This document shows, in pieces, positions 24,838-37,267 of a stretch of 64,000 nt of DNA. The translations under genes were made by a program, and so were the position numbers. Origin of the DNA: Stenopsyche tienmushanensis (lineage: Eukaryota; Arthropoda; Insecta; Trichoptera; Stenopsychidae). The stretch is taken from positions 868,001 to 932,000 of the forward strand of contig WACJ01000111.1 in the NCBI GenBank assembly GCA_008973525.1. Reading direction: 5' to 3'. Positions within the stretch are counted from its first letter, which is position 1. Every line of letters starts with the position of its first letter. The notes under the pieces are model-generated. The model did not search any database. It saw only the letters and a list, made by a program, of their open reading frames with translations, and was not told the DNA's origin.

Positions 24838-25385
24838 CTAATTATAATGGATTGAAATTGATTGCACTTGGCATAATGAACCAAAAAGTTTTGATTTTGA
24901 CTCTTGAATGGCGTTTGAAGCAAGCAAGGTTAATTACCTTATATAGTATATTATTTGAGCATTATTTTATTTATTATAAGTCAATAAAATTCCAGAGAAA
25001 ATGCTCGTTAATTATGACGAACGAATAGGAAAAAGAAATTTCTAAGCAAAATGCACACTTAGTCATCGTACAATTAATCCCAAATCGCCAGAAGCATTAA
25101 ACGATAACGTATCATCAAATAAACCGGAACATTATATATAAACAAATTATTGTTTTTGATAAGATAAAAGTGAAAATATAGAACAATAATCAATTGTTAG
25201 CATTTCGTAGTGAATCATGCATGTCGTTTTTAGCACTATGACTGTGCCTTGAATGCATGATGCAATATCAATGTCCGGGGAATAAGTTGTATTTATTATA
25301 AAATAAATGCGGTCACAACTGTACACAGCATTGTGCAATATGTTGCAATTTTAGCAACAATAGAATGCAAATAAATAAAAATAAT
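24838..25385. other. AT-rich intergenic DNA
   Basis: No gene or repeat is recognised. Confidence 0.55.
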
Positions 25386-25457
25386 TAGCAGAGCGTGGTT
25401 TCGATCCACGGACCTCTGGGTTATGGGCCCAGCACGCTTCCGCTGCGCCACTCTGCT
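25386..25457 (-). tRNA. Initiator tRNA-Met (CAT)
   Basis: Identical over 72 nt to the gene at 16692. The minus-strand T-stretch is five long (25377-25381), 4 nt beyond the 3' end. Flanks share no obvious similarity with the 16692 copy apart from A/T richness. Confidence 0.97.
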
Positions 25458-26866
25458 CTGTGCAAATTTAGTTATTTTGCTAAATTTAAATATTCATAAT
25501 ACATATAAATATAAACTTGAAAGAACAATAAATTTGAAAAGAAAAAATCAAAATTGTTTCTTTCCACATAGAGCTTTAATACGAAAGAATCGCGCATTAA
25601 AACGATATTGATGTCTTACATTTAATTTCGAGTGTTCAAAGTGCTTCTGTATTACATTCGAGTATTTTTTTAGTGCAATAAAAATAAATCAAAGTAACCC
25701 CTTCTTCTTGCACCCCGCGTGCAAATGCATTCAGAGTGCAACACAACAAAAACCGATATTTATTAAGCCCATAAATAGCCTCACATATTATGCACCGGCA
25801 TCGTAATTCAGTTAACTTGTCAGTGCATCTCCTTTATTATTTCTGAGAACTAATAACCTATTGTCAAAATTAACAATCGCCCTTACGAATTTTGGAAAAA
25901 AATAATATCGCAGGTCGAAGTTGAATTCAACCGAAACATTCCATTGTATGCTTGATTTTTTGACTGAGAACCAATCTGAGATTCGTTTTGATATTTAGCC
26001 CTCACGTTTGAATGTTTATTCATTGAATCGTCAATATCAAATATCTAATGTGGAAAAAGTCCAATCGTTCAAACTACAAAGGATCATTATGATTCTTAGT
26101 TTATTTTACGCGATGTATTCAGTTGCCGCGTAAATATATGAAGTATAATTAACTTCCTTTTTATAACAATTTGATCGTTAGATTTTTAACTATTTTAAAT
26201 TTACTATTATACTATTTAAAACAACAATGATTAGCAAAGTATTACAAATTAATATTGCATAGACTATTTGGTAAAATATTAACATTTTTAGAGTATTCTT
26301 CAACAGCATCTTAAGTTCTGTGCCCAGTTTTATCTTCAAGATATAGTTAAAAAATTTTAAGCTAAGGGCGATTTTGATGGTAGTTGTGGCTCAAATTTGA
26401 ATAACAAACTATTTAACTATGAACAACTTAAGGTTTAGCAACATAAAATTCATCACTGATATCAAGTAGTATCAGAGCATTATACAAATTATCTGATATT
26501 AGTAAAATATTCAATATATGAATCTTTGTATTAATATTTAGGGTATTTGATGGTGTAGTCATTTCTCTACGAAAAGCAATACATATGCTTTCTCATAACC
26601 ACAGGAATGTAATATTTATATATTCGAATAAACATACTATTGCCATGAATTCAAGTAGTATTGATTATAGAATTGAATTGATAAAATATTTGTAGATGAT
26701 ATAATATTAATGGATGTAAGCTTGTTAGGTCATCATATATAGATTTAACCAAAGTCATGGTGATATGAACACAATCGACATTCATAAATCGTTTTTAATG
26801 AAATATTTAGCCAGAAGCGTAATCATAATACATTCATCATACTTTTGGTTATATCTACTATAAATA
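25458..26866. other. Gene-free intergenic DNA
   Basis: A balanced patch lies at 25690-26000; otherwise A/T-rich. No gene is supported. Confidence 0.55.
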
Positions 26867-27789
26867 TACACTCAAACCTCTTTTGTGCGATTTCGAAGTT
26901 ATGCGATTTTTTAAAGCATTTTTTTTTAATTCCATGAAGATTACGTATCGAAATATTTTGGATAAAATAGGAAATAAATCATCAACACTAATGGGAATTT
27001 GGGAAAAAATATAATTTGGCACTGTGTAAATCATATTGCATCTGTTATCGCTGAATTACGACCACGCCCTTTATTCTGAAAAAAAAAAATGATTTCGTTT
27101 TTTTTGCATTTTTTCAATCTTTCGACTTTTAGAAATACATTCGCCAAAGGAATTTCCAAAATTCCAACTACTTACGAAGTTATAGCTTATATTTTAGTAA
27201 CGCGGGAACTTGGCCGCTCCTACCATAATGAAATCGTTTAACGCGTTTTTCTCTAAACTACTTTTTTCAACATGGTTGACAATTTATTTTAAACTGGGTC
27301 CAAATCTTTTCTATATAACCTTCTATTATACCTACCAGATTTATGTCAAAATTTATTTTTTAACTACATATTTAAAAAAGTTAAAACTATGACAAAATAA
27401 GAGCAAAAAATGATTTTTTTTTAACAGAGCCCATTTTGTGATTTATTTTTTTGAGTTAGAGACTATAGTGGCATCTTTAATAATTATGAATTAAATTTTT
27501 GAAAAAGAAAATCTACACAGAGCAATGATGACATTGACACTGGGTGTATACTATTTCTTCCGAAGAAGAGAGCGATTTTCATCAACGAAAATCGCAACGA
27601 AAATTATCAATCATACAGCGATGATGTCTTTTAATTGTTACCAAAAATGATATTTTTTAATTGCCTTATTGTTTTCCTGTTTTTTTTTATTAACTTTTTT
27701 ATGCGATTTTGGATATATTTTGTATAGCTGTTTCAAAGTTATGCGGTTTTTAAAATCCATGGAATGCATCTACCGCACAAAAAAAAGGT

Positions 27790-28716
27790 TTAAGGCGTCT
27801 TCTCACTTTACAAATTTAAAAAAATCGATTTTTATTTTATTTTAAATTTTGAAAGTACATATCTTCAAAAATGTTATATCGAAATTTCATAAAGATCGGA
27901 CGAGTCTAACTACATTTTTGGTTGACCGTTAGGTGACTACCTGAGAGCACCCGGCTGCATACGTATTGTTCAGACTCATGGTGCAAGTACAAGAAAGTGG
28001 TGAAAAACAATCAGATAGAAACTTTTAAACATCTTTCTGCTCTAGCTGAGGATGTTCACGAGGTTTTGAAACCAATTTATGAAGATCTTCGGAGGAAATA
28101 CCCAAAATAACAACGAGTGTTTCAACAGCTGTGTCTGGGTAATTTTTTTGCAACCAAAATTTTAAACGCGTTTATCTCAAAACAAGGTTTTTCGGTGGCT
28201 TGTTGATGAAATTTCGGAAACTATCCGGCCGATTGTCATGAAATTTGAATGACATATTTTTCATAGTTATTGCTATAGCGCATATCAACAGATTTTTGAA
28301 ATTTTGATTTTAAATAATTTTTTTTTACAAAAAACTGCAAAAAAAAACGCGTTTTTTTTACTTTTTCGAAAAACGTCCGCCATTTTGTTATTTTCGCGAA
28401 TATCAAAAATCTGATGATATGCGCTATAGCCACTAATATACTGAATCTAAAACTGTTTTATTTTTTTGTTTCAAATGACCCATCTCGGAGATACCATCAA
28501 CAAGCCACGAACATAACATTTCTACACGGGTTTTTCGATGCTACTGTTTTATTATAATAATTGTTCAAAAAAATAAAAATATTTTTTTTCATTTACTTGA
28601 AAGATGTTTTTATTACATAAGATCCATTTTATCTCATAATTTTTAGCGAAAATCCTCGAAAAAAAATCGTGAAAATAGCCTATTTTTGAGGCGCCTAAAG
28701 TGAGAAGACGCCTTAA
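27790..28716 (+). mobile_element. TTAA-flanked Kolobok-like transposon, copy B
   Basis: Same 20-bp ends and layout as the 8932 copy; 927 bp, with TTAA at 27790-27793 and 28713-28716. The inverted repeat GTGGCTTGTTGATG is at 28195-28208 and its complement at 28495-28508. It sits inside the right terminal repeat of the pogo-like MITE. Removing the element and one TTAA restores that terminus, which confirms TTAA as the target. Confidence 0.85.
27967..28110 (+). pseudogene. Transposase fragment in copy B
   Basis: Same 48-codon frame as at 9097, with the same stop. Five of the seven base differences from copy A fall in one 20-codon stretch, and six of seven change the amino acid, so there is little sign of protein-level constraint. 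It reads CSDSWCKYKK and later HEVLKPIYEDL. Confidence 0.55.
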
Positions 28717-28721
28717 GTCTA

Positions 28722-31700
28722 ATCTAGCATTTTGTATTGTTTTATACGTTATCAAATGTATATGAGTGCAAGATTTGCAAAAACGTTAAACTTCCCACAT
28801 TATGAAGTATATGAACGGTAAAAATAATAGATAGGGATATAAAAATGTAAAAATATACAAAAAGATCCCACATTTCATTTCAAAATATGCATGGTTAGTT
28901 TGTCTATTTTAATGGTCAGTTGCATAGATATGCGGAGAAGAAGAAAAGAAAATGAAGACAAACGTTTTGCTAATGCGATCGTAAAATTATTCAGAAAAAT
29001 ATAGTGAGGATCTTGATCGTCTTTGTGCAAATATCTAATAAAACCGGACATATAAAAGCAACATTGTCGACAAAATTTACACCTCAATGGAAGTGAATCA
29101 CTCTTGCTATAATTGTTGATGTGACCATATTTTCATATAAAATAATATGTACAGTCATAATGATAATTTAAAAGGTAATAATCGGTTTCAATTTTTTTGT
29201 TTGTTTCAAATAAAAGTATTCTATAAAATTTATCTTTGCTCGATCGAATTTGAAATAAAACGTCTGTTGCACAACTTGCAAATCTGCATACGTTTTTGTA
29301 TGAAAACATGGTCACCATATGTAATTCGTCCGGTGATATTGAGGGTAGAAAATGACCATCGCATAAAAAAGTGTAACAAAGTTTCTAATTGCAGGTATAA
29401 ATGATCCGGGGCAATAAAACGATTTTCCGTGTCCAATATCAGGTCTTTAATAGTCGCACGCTTGTTTGCTTTGGTGGGACGCGCATACGAAACGACATCT
29501 TTTCTATGGCACCCGATATGATTTATGATCCTGCAAAGAAAGGGGGGTTGATGACAAATGTCCACAAGAAGAAGTACGCCTAAACAAACGAAATGCAGAT
29601 GTGCGAATAAAAGGCCAACGGTCAAGATCCGGTTCCGATGAGGCATTCCAGATTGACACATATTTCACGGGAAACGAGATTGATACACGGGTGTCTATTA
29701 AATGTTGAAGATTGACTTTAGCAACGATGAATGAGGGTTGATGTTAACTGCCAGAATGCATTCATATATTTGCTGATTCAAAAATCTGTTAGTATCTTTC
29801 AAACCTTTAGCTAAATGTGGATTTAGTAAACATTTCAAGGAATAAAAATATTAAAACATTGCTAAATAATGCTTATTAAGTTAAAGAATATTTAATTGGA
29901 ATATAAATATAAATAAGAGAGAGGCAGTTAAAACATTGTGAAAAAGGTTGATAAATGTAATCAGTGTATTGCATGAAATAGTCGCTCTGAGAGCCAATTC
30001 CTTGCATTTTCATGGTCACTCACTGTTCTAAAATATGAATTCCAAACAATTTTGCTTGTTTTATTTAAAAATAAACTCCTGGATCATAAATATCTTTTTA
30101 TTGACAAAAATAACGCTCGGAAAAATCCAGATTAAATTTGTAACGACTCAATTTTGATGTTGAACCAAAATAGAGGTCTTTTCGTAGATTTTCCCATATC
30201 TGCAGTGAATGTGACATGTCATACGTGAAACATATTTTACGACCACTTCAACTCTCCTTGGACAGGATTAAATGGTAAGAATAGTAACAAGATTGACCAT
30301 TGCCTCGTGTTTTACGAGCGCCATAAAAATTATTTCCCACAATGCCTTATAAATATCCACACGCAATTTCGTGTGAGTTTTTTTTAAAATCGAAAAGTCA
30401 TCCGAGAATACGCCGGCCGTTAGGATAAAAATTTTAACAGCCTATATTTTCGATAAAATCATAAAATTCGAGCTTATGAGCTTAAAGCTCGCCGAGCTGA
30501 AAACACATACAAAAGGACTTCTTATTGTGTTTTATGGGCGAATAAAATATTTGAGAACTCCCGGTGTCCGCATCGAGGGGTCATACGTGTAATTTATTAC
30601 TCGGAATACATTTAAATGTAACAAGATATCAGTAGTCGGTACAATGTATCGTTTACGATTGACCCAACGGTACCCTGTCTTTGTTGGTTCTTCCTCCTGT
30701 CTTGTTCGCCCTCTCGGGTCTTTGAGGTCCTTGTATAAATCGATGTTAATGATCCTGCACACCCTTTCAACAGAAATAAAGAGCAGTTGTGACATATTAT
30801 TTTCGGTGCAGCTTTTCCCCGCAATGCTTCTTGATTACGGCCACTTCATGATGAATGCACGTGTTTAACTTTTTTGTCTGTTTGGAGAATAGGATACATT
30901 TTATGGCCCGAAATTGACGATTTCGAGGATCTCTTTGAGAATTTGTATACGAAAAATTTGGCTGGTCAATAAAATCTACGACGAAATGCGCTTCGAGTAT
31001 TCAAGAATTTAAAACGCAATACATAAATAACATAAATCCTCTATTAGCATAGTTGCACGTCTTTTCTTCGACCATGCCAAATCAGTATATAAAATATTCC
31101 ATACAAAAAAATACATTGTGTAAAAAATGCATTATCCTGTAAGACTAGGTTTATTTCAAATATTCTTATATGGTAATATTATGATTGAAGTATTTTTTTA
31201 TAAATTTCCTCCATGGTTCTGATATTATATATCTCCTTGACATTGTGTTTGAAACACAAAGGTAAGTACCATTTTTGGAACAAAAATGTATCATTTGACT
31301 CACTCACTATATGACGATTCCCTAATCTCTTAACTTTCAGATCCAGGAATCTCGATTTCATCCTCGCTTTAATACAGTTTGAATTAATTTTCTTGTGAGC
31401 TTTATCAGAGCGATTTCAAGGCGACTTATTGATATTTCGTTTGACCCAGTGATAAGATAATTTCCGTAGAATAATAATAAAGTTTAAGTATAAAATAAAT
31501 CGATATCAAATTGACGGTTATCCGTTGAAATATCTCCCATATTTGTTGATATGGATGAATTTTTTCCCATAATCTAGATATTAGTCCGAAATTTTATAAT
31601 AAGAGATCAAGAATTGATTCACTATAGCGTTATTTGGTCTAAAAATATATTTAAATGCAAGCAATTGCATCATATGCTTGAGGGTCCACCCAACTGACTA

Positions 31701-33472
31701 GATTCGTTAGTTAAAATGCAAGTCTTGGAACATTTGAATGATTGAACTATAAGTCACAGCAGGGATCTCTCGAGGACCATCCGTCAGTTGGGACAGACGA
31801 GGTCTTCGTCTTTTGTACTCGTATTCAATAAAAGATCAGAGGTCATAACTAATGACGAACGCATTGAGACCTCTTGGGAGAGTTCTAGTAGCGTTGCACA
31901 AAACCAACAACAGAAGAAAATCCTTTGAGTCTCGAACACAACCTCATTTATCACGTCATCCCATGTGAGATCCTTCAAATTCAATTTAATCCCGGATTAT
32001 TTTAATATTTGTATAACAAGCAATGTAACAACGACAATTCACCTTAAGGGACGTTACTACCTTGTCGGTTAAAAAGAAATTGTTTTCTTGGTGTTTCGGA
32101 AAGAACAAGTGTTTAAGAATACGTTCAGTAATTTTCAAGTTTATATAAATTAAATTCGCATAGTTTTAGGCCGACGAGAAGAAGTTGCACTTCGCGAAGC
32201 TGAGGAGAGGATAAACTTTAAACGCGTTTTTCTCGAAACTACTTTTTCCAAGCTCATGGAAGTGCTCCCACATGCCTTAGATAAGCATTTTTTATGAAAT
32301 TTAACAGGCATATGTATAATAATTTTTTTCATCATATAGGCTACAATTATCTAAAAATATTCAAAATTGTTTATTTAATTAATAAAAAACTACAAAAAAA
32401 ATTGATAAAAATATAAACTTTTTTTTATTGTTCACTGCTTTTATTATTTTCAAATATTTTTTCATAATTGTAGTCTAAACTATACACAATATTATATAAA
32501 GTATAAATACGTTTAGTTTTTTTACTCCAAATCATTTGTTCAGGACTTAGGACTTCCATGATGAAGAATGTCCAAAATTTCCAGTACATAAATGGACCAA
32601 AAATCTAGATAAGCTTCGATTAAATTGTAATGTTGATTATATTGTTAAAATGATAAATACTAAATAAAAATCGTTTTAGTAATACATTATATAGCGATAT
32701 TATACCTAAATATTATTTTTTTTAAAACTCAATTTTTTTACTATTTAAATAATGGTTACCCATTATCATTCATTAGTTAGGGTGTTTTAATAAAGCATCC
32801 ATTATTACATCGACAGTGCTTTATCGAGTTCGATCTTTGTCTCACGCTTATTTGATGGATATCTACCATTAGGAAATCAGTAAAAATCTCTTAGCCGAAA
32901 TCGAATCCAATCTCATTAGGGTCATTGGGTTCAAAATGCTGGATACAAAATCCTTTCGGGTGATCGATCTTCCAGCCCACAATACGTAATTCAATTTGTC
33001 GAGTCGCATTTGATGTATGGCACCTATTTATTTATTTATTTATGCAATAATTTGTCAAGAAGGAGTTGCTACGCCGAACATCCATCAAGCCTGAATGAAT
33101 TTCAATATTTGATTGGATCGTCGGTGATTCTTAATTTGTATCGTTTTAAGCATGTATTGATAGCAATTTGGATTTGAATTTTGAGGAAGGACGTCTTTAA
33201 AGATTGATCTGTGTGTGTGCATATCAAATAGGTGCATCAATTGAGATGCGTGTCACAATGTCAAATGTTGGGGTCACCCATTCATCATACAGCATGATTT
33301 ATTCATATTGTGGTACATATGGCACAGCATAGATCGAAATGGAACTGAGTCAGTGCTACCTATCAATCTAGTCACGGACGCCGAAAAAAAAGTTGGAAAA
33401 TGAAGGCCTTCTGAATAATTTCAACATTGATGATGGACCCTCATAAACATGTTTCGTCCTTAAAAAATAAAT
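28722..33472. other. Gene-free intergenic DNA
   Basis: Islands of balanced composition lie at about 29400-29700, 30160-31000, 31680-31980 and 32800-33360. The 143-codon minus-strand frame at 29230-29661 shows no known domain, and one frame of that length is expected by chance in this much sequence. At 32220 a word AACGCGTTTTTCTCGAAACT matches a word inside the transposons at 27239 and 44141, so 32150-32440 may be a transposon scrap. A (TTTA)n tract lies near 33026-33043. Confidence 0.5.
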
Positions 33473-33544
33473 TAGCAGAGCGTGGTTTCGATCCACGGAC
33501 CTCTGGGTTATGGGCCCAGCACGCTTCCGCTGCGCCACTCTGCT
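33473..33544 (-). tRNA. Initiator tRNA-Met (CAT)
   Basis: Identical over 72 nt to the gene at 16692. Six-T terminator (A-run 33462-33467). The 30 bp beyond its 3' end (about 33440-33472) closely resemble those beyond the copy at 37868, sharing CATAAACATGTTT, which points to local duplication. Confidence 0.97.
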
Positions 33545-34590
33545 TCTTGGAAAGTCCTTTTTCAAATATATAATCATTGCAAAATACACATATTCAACTG
33601 CACGTGATGCAGAATTCGTTTTAATTCCAAACAGGTCAACATTGTAATGGAAAATGCCTCTCCCTGTTCGTAATATCTGTAATCTTACTACCGGTGTCCA
33701 TGAGGATCATTAATAATCCCCGACTGGTCCAGTAGACGGGAGGGCAAGCCAGGATATGACCGCTGGTCTACTATAGTAATTGAATCGTTACTAGGCGATA
33801 TTTCTGCATGAATAATTAGCTGGCATAAGTGAATCGGCAGATTGGCTATGGATTAGTTCTGTAATTAAAACCGGGACCTATTAAGAAACCAAAGAAACAT
33901 TCGTGAGTCGCAATTTCCGTTACATCCATAATTAAACCAAACGATTATGCTAATTGTTTGTATAAACATTGAAATATGAGATCTAACATATGAAAGCTTT
34001 AAATGCTTCATAGTTTGCAAGTATATAAAATGGCTATTATCAAATATATTTCTGATAAAAGTATATTTATACATAAATGCTATCAATACCGTGCAAATCG
34101 AAGAAGAAGTTCATTAAGTCATACTATTATACACATAGTGTCATTATATTATCTCAAATATAATGGAGTATACAATAAAACACAATAAAATAGATAAAGA
34201 CATTCTGTCCTGAGACATTATTATAAATGTGTAAATATTGCCGATGCCTATACAAATTTTTACTAAAAAAAATATTATATCCATATTTTTTTAATCAAAA
34301 TATGAAGCAATGTTTGTGTAATATATGATAAAATAGGCATGCTACTAGTCTAGTGGTTGCTTCATACATACACAGTAGAAGTGATGCATAAGCATGCAAA
34401 TATTATGCTTAAATTCATTTTGAACCATATCGTATATATTAGATTATCTCGAAAGAAATCCATTTTTTTTTTGTACAAATGAATATAAGATATAATCGCC
34501 TTTATTTTCAAAAACTAGCTCCTAACATTTCTGCCAGTTTTATATCTATTTCTTATAGAAACTAATTAGTTTAGACTGAAAATCCCATTT
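33545..34590. other. Gene-free intergenic DNA
   Basis: A balanced island lies at 33600-33920; the rest is A/T-rich. No gene is supported. Confidence 0.55.
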
Positions 34591-34688
34591 TTTTAATGTA
34601 AAAAATAAATTGAAGGCAAAAGAATATTATTTATTTAAGAAATGATAAAAATATAATTCAAAAATAGTAAAATAAAACACTTAAAAAT

Positions 34689-34850
34689 TCAAATATTTTT
34701 TTGAAAATATGCCCGAAGTAACGTTAAAACAACGAGTGTTTCGTCATTTAGTCTGGATTTAATTTTGGAAGCCAGGCAACTTGCTGCTGAAAATGCACAC
34801 TCAACCTTCACACTCGTTAGAGGTATCGTCATCAGATATTTAAATGCTAG
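34689..34850 (-). pseudogene. hAT transposase dimerisation-domain fragment
   Basis: The frame reads IPLTSVKVECAFSAASCLAS and then KIKSRLNDETLVVLTLLRAY. This is the hAT C-terminal dimerisation domain (pattern P.TS...ER.FSAAG....K.RSRL......L..LR). Sister copy at 57835 reads ERAFSAAG at the same place. The N-terminal part and RNase H-like core are absent. Confidence 0.8.
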
Positions 34851-34875
34851 TGCGAATTGATTTCCTCCATTTTCG

Positions 34876-34880
<5 letters not shown>

Positions 34881-34918
<38 letters not shown>
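34881..34918. repeat. (AT)n microsatellite
   Basis: An uninterrupted AT run directly left of the palindrome. A second run lies at 35234-35264 to its right. Confidence 0.95.
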
Positions 34919-34922
<4 letters not shown>

Positions 34923-35202
34923 TATTTTAATTATTAAAATATTAATAAATAGCCGGGTGTTCGATCGCGTTAAGGTTTTTGGTAAAAAATTAAAAAACGA
35001 ATTTTTTACCTTATCCGATATTTCGGACCACTCGTCGGGTCCATTCTCAAGGATTGACTGAGTCAATCCTTGAGAATGGACCCGACGAGTGGTCCGAAAT
35101 ATCGGATAAGGTAAAAAATTCGTTTTTTAATTTTTTACCAAAAACCTTAACGCGATCGAACACCCGGCTATTTATTAATATTTTAATAATTAAAATAATT
35201 TA
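34918..35202. repeat. Perfect 141-bp-arm palindrome with (TA)n flanks
   Basis: Bases 34919-35059 are the exact reverse complement of 35061-35201, centred on a single G at 35060; I compared every position. Both sides run into TA repeats (34881-34918 and 35234-35264). The block is absent from the sister hAT copy at 57793, so it was inserted. Each arm holds GGTCCGAAATATCGGATAAG and the smaller hairpin GGTAAAAAATT...AATTTTTTACC. It could be a fold-back element, an inverted pair of Penelope-like retroelement ends, or an assembly artefact. Confidence 0.9.
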
Positions 35203-35229
35203 AATATGACTCGCGTAAATCTGAAAAAC

Positions 35230-35266
<37 letters not shown>

Positions 35267-35799
35267 ATCAATGTGACTGATAAAATTCCAATCTGCTGAG
35301 ATACGGACTAAAACTCGCAAAATTCCCGATTTCCCGACACATTATTTATTTCCGTCGCTGCAGATAAATACTTATATACTATAATAATTTGATGTGATTT
35401 GCAATTATATTACGGAGGGATACAAAAATTCTGAACCCCGTATCTATTATATTTCATGTCGATATTCCAATGATTGGAGTCGAGGTGTAGTAAATACATC
35501 ACCGGTAGGGAAAGGTTAATATTTAGAATTTGAAAAACATATATGTACTGTATATATGTATACATAGATTAGACAGTTACTACCCCTAGGCGTCGCCTAA
35601 GCTCGCCAATTAGTAGTTACGCCACTGTTTTCAAGCGTCCAGATTTCGGCGAGAATGTCTCTATTTAGATGCCTTCAACGTGCTGGTAAGATTCCTGTTA
35701 GATAAAAATTTCAATCCTAGATTTTTCGGCATTAAGTTTACCAATCCCGGGATTCATGAGCACCTAAAACTGTCCGGGATCCCGGGATTGGATTCCCTA

Positions 35800-37195
35800 G
35801 TTATTATGATGTAAAATAACTTTTGTTTGATTAAAAAAATCGGTCGTTTCTCTCGTTGGTTTTGTTGAAACATATCGACAATAAACTTCAGTAATTAATA
35901 GTAAATTACTTATATATACCTAATATTAGGTTTGCTTTTACGATTAACTTCAATGTAACTTTTATATAGTTATTATTGCTATAAGAATTAAATTATCTTA
36001 ACTTATAGTTCATATTGGATCAATCACATTAAATACATGCTGCATTAACATTTTGCACTGAAGACGTCATGAGAATCTATTATGGACACCTGAATGGCAT
36101 GCCCCTAATATCGTTGCACAGATGCATTTGTGCATCTAAGCTTGCGACGTTGTTGCGATAACCCCATAACAAAGAGCTGTCACGTCATATTCCAAATATG
36201 GACGTGCAAATGCGTCCAGGCTCTATTCCAGTCATAGTACTCCTGTAAAATGACGTCTAATAACATCAACCTTGTTAAGCATATACATAAGCAACCTTAA
36301 TTAAACCCAAGCCCAAATAAGGTAGTCCAATAAAAAATATATTGTATGGGAGTTACTTGCTGTTCCAATGGTGTCCCCTACGCCACATTCGACGTCCAAA
36401 TCCGTATAAATGTTTCAGATTATCACTTAGGCTAAATTAAGTGGGAAATTCAACACGGGATGATAATGGACTCCGGTCGCTTATTGTTTCGGCCAGGACC
36501 TTGGCCGTTTAATTTCGCAGGACCAGAATTGATGGGCCAGCAGTCCTTTGACGACGATAACCACCGTATCTGCATATTTAATACGAAGGGCCGGATTAAT
36601 CTTGTGAATGAGTGCCTAACATAAAGGTATTACCGGCAGTGCGAGGATGCGCCATTAAATGGACGACGATTGTTTTGAATGACCCTTAGTTATCCTTATC
36701 GCATAAATTCTCAACATGCATAAATCCAACGGGGATACATCTTGATGTATTCAAATTGGCATTTGCGGGGAAAAATCCTTTCATGCATTTTTAATAAGCT
36801 TGATGACAAATTTTCTGTCATTATTTTGCTGAAACTCGGAGCGACTAAGCAAAGGGCCATCCAGTACCGTTTTTCATTAATAATGCTTAACTCCGTTTTC
36901 ATGACGTGTAAACGTAATGGCCGTTAATAAATCCTCTGTTTGCGGAGGCAAAAAACATTTCACACACGATGGCGACTTTGTTGACAAAACGACAATTAAA
37001 TATTCATAAAAGCTTTGATAATTAATGACACAATAGAAACAGGTCCAGGGAGAGCGGTGGCATTTACCGAATAGGGGTTGCAAAAATACACAAACGATTT
37101 ATCACCCTCTAACAATATCCGATACGTATAAAATATGAAAATTGATACTTATATAATATCTATCTTCTATGTGAGATGGATTTTTATAAAAAGGA
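35800..37195. other. Gene-free intergenic DNA
   Basis: A long balanced island spans about 36050-37080 with TGCATATTTAAT (POU-like), several TAAT and ATTAA words. No gene is supported; the overlapping short frames on both strands at 36711-37083 look accidental. Confidence 0.55.
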
Positions 37196-37267
37196 TAGCA
37201 GAGCGTGGTTTCGATCCACGGACCTCTGGGTTATGGGCCCAGCACGCTTCCGCTGCGCCACTCTGCT
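37196..37267 (-). tRNA. Initiator tRNA-Met (CAT)
   Basis: Identical over 72 nt to the gene at 16692. Five-T terminator (A-run 37188-37192). Only 600 bp separate it from the next copy. Confidence 0.97.

Larger units (their letters stand above)
26869..28719. mobile_element. Pogo-like TGTGCG MITE, copy 1, split near its right end
   Basis: The left end CACTCAAACCTCTTTTGTGC follows TA at 26867-26868. The right end, reading inward as TTAAACC then TTTTTTTTGTGCGGTAGATG, is interrupted after TTAA at 27790-27793 by a Kolobok-like element and resumes at 28713 as TTAAGTC, then TA at 28720-28721. Related copies are at 43767 and 48770. Subterminal words such as GAAGTTATGCG recur. An inner segment of several hundred bp (roughly 27070-27500), shared with copy 2, is absent from copy 3. 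No coding capacity. Family name is inferred from TA target and terminus style. Confidence 0.75.
34591..35799 (-). mobile_element. hAT transposon relic, copy 1
   Basis: Homologous over its length to 57793-58601 except for an inserted block at about 34877-35264. The right terminus, read on the minus strand, starts TAGGGAATCCAATCCCGGGA, of the kind found at ends of hAT elements. The minus strand encodes the C-terminal dimerisation domain. Only some 800 bp remain without the insert, so most of the transposase is deleted. The left terminus and 8-bp duplication are not resolved. Confidence 0.75.

Noticed and set aside
29230..29661. 143-codon minus-strand open frame
   Set aside because: No domain, no start or splice context, and about one frame this long is expected by chance in this much sequence.
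33026..33043. (TTTA)n tract
   Set aside because: Ordinary short microsatellite with no associated feature.
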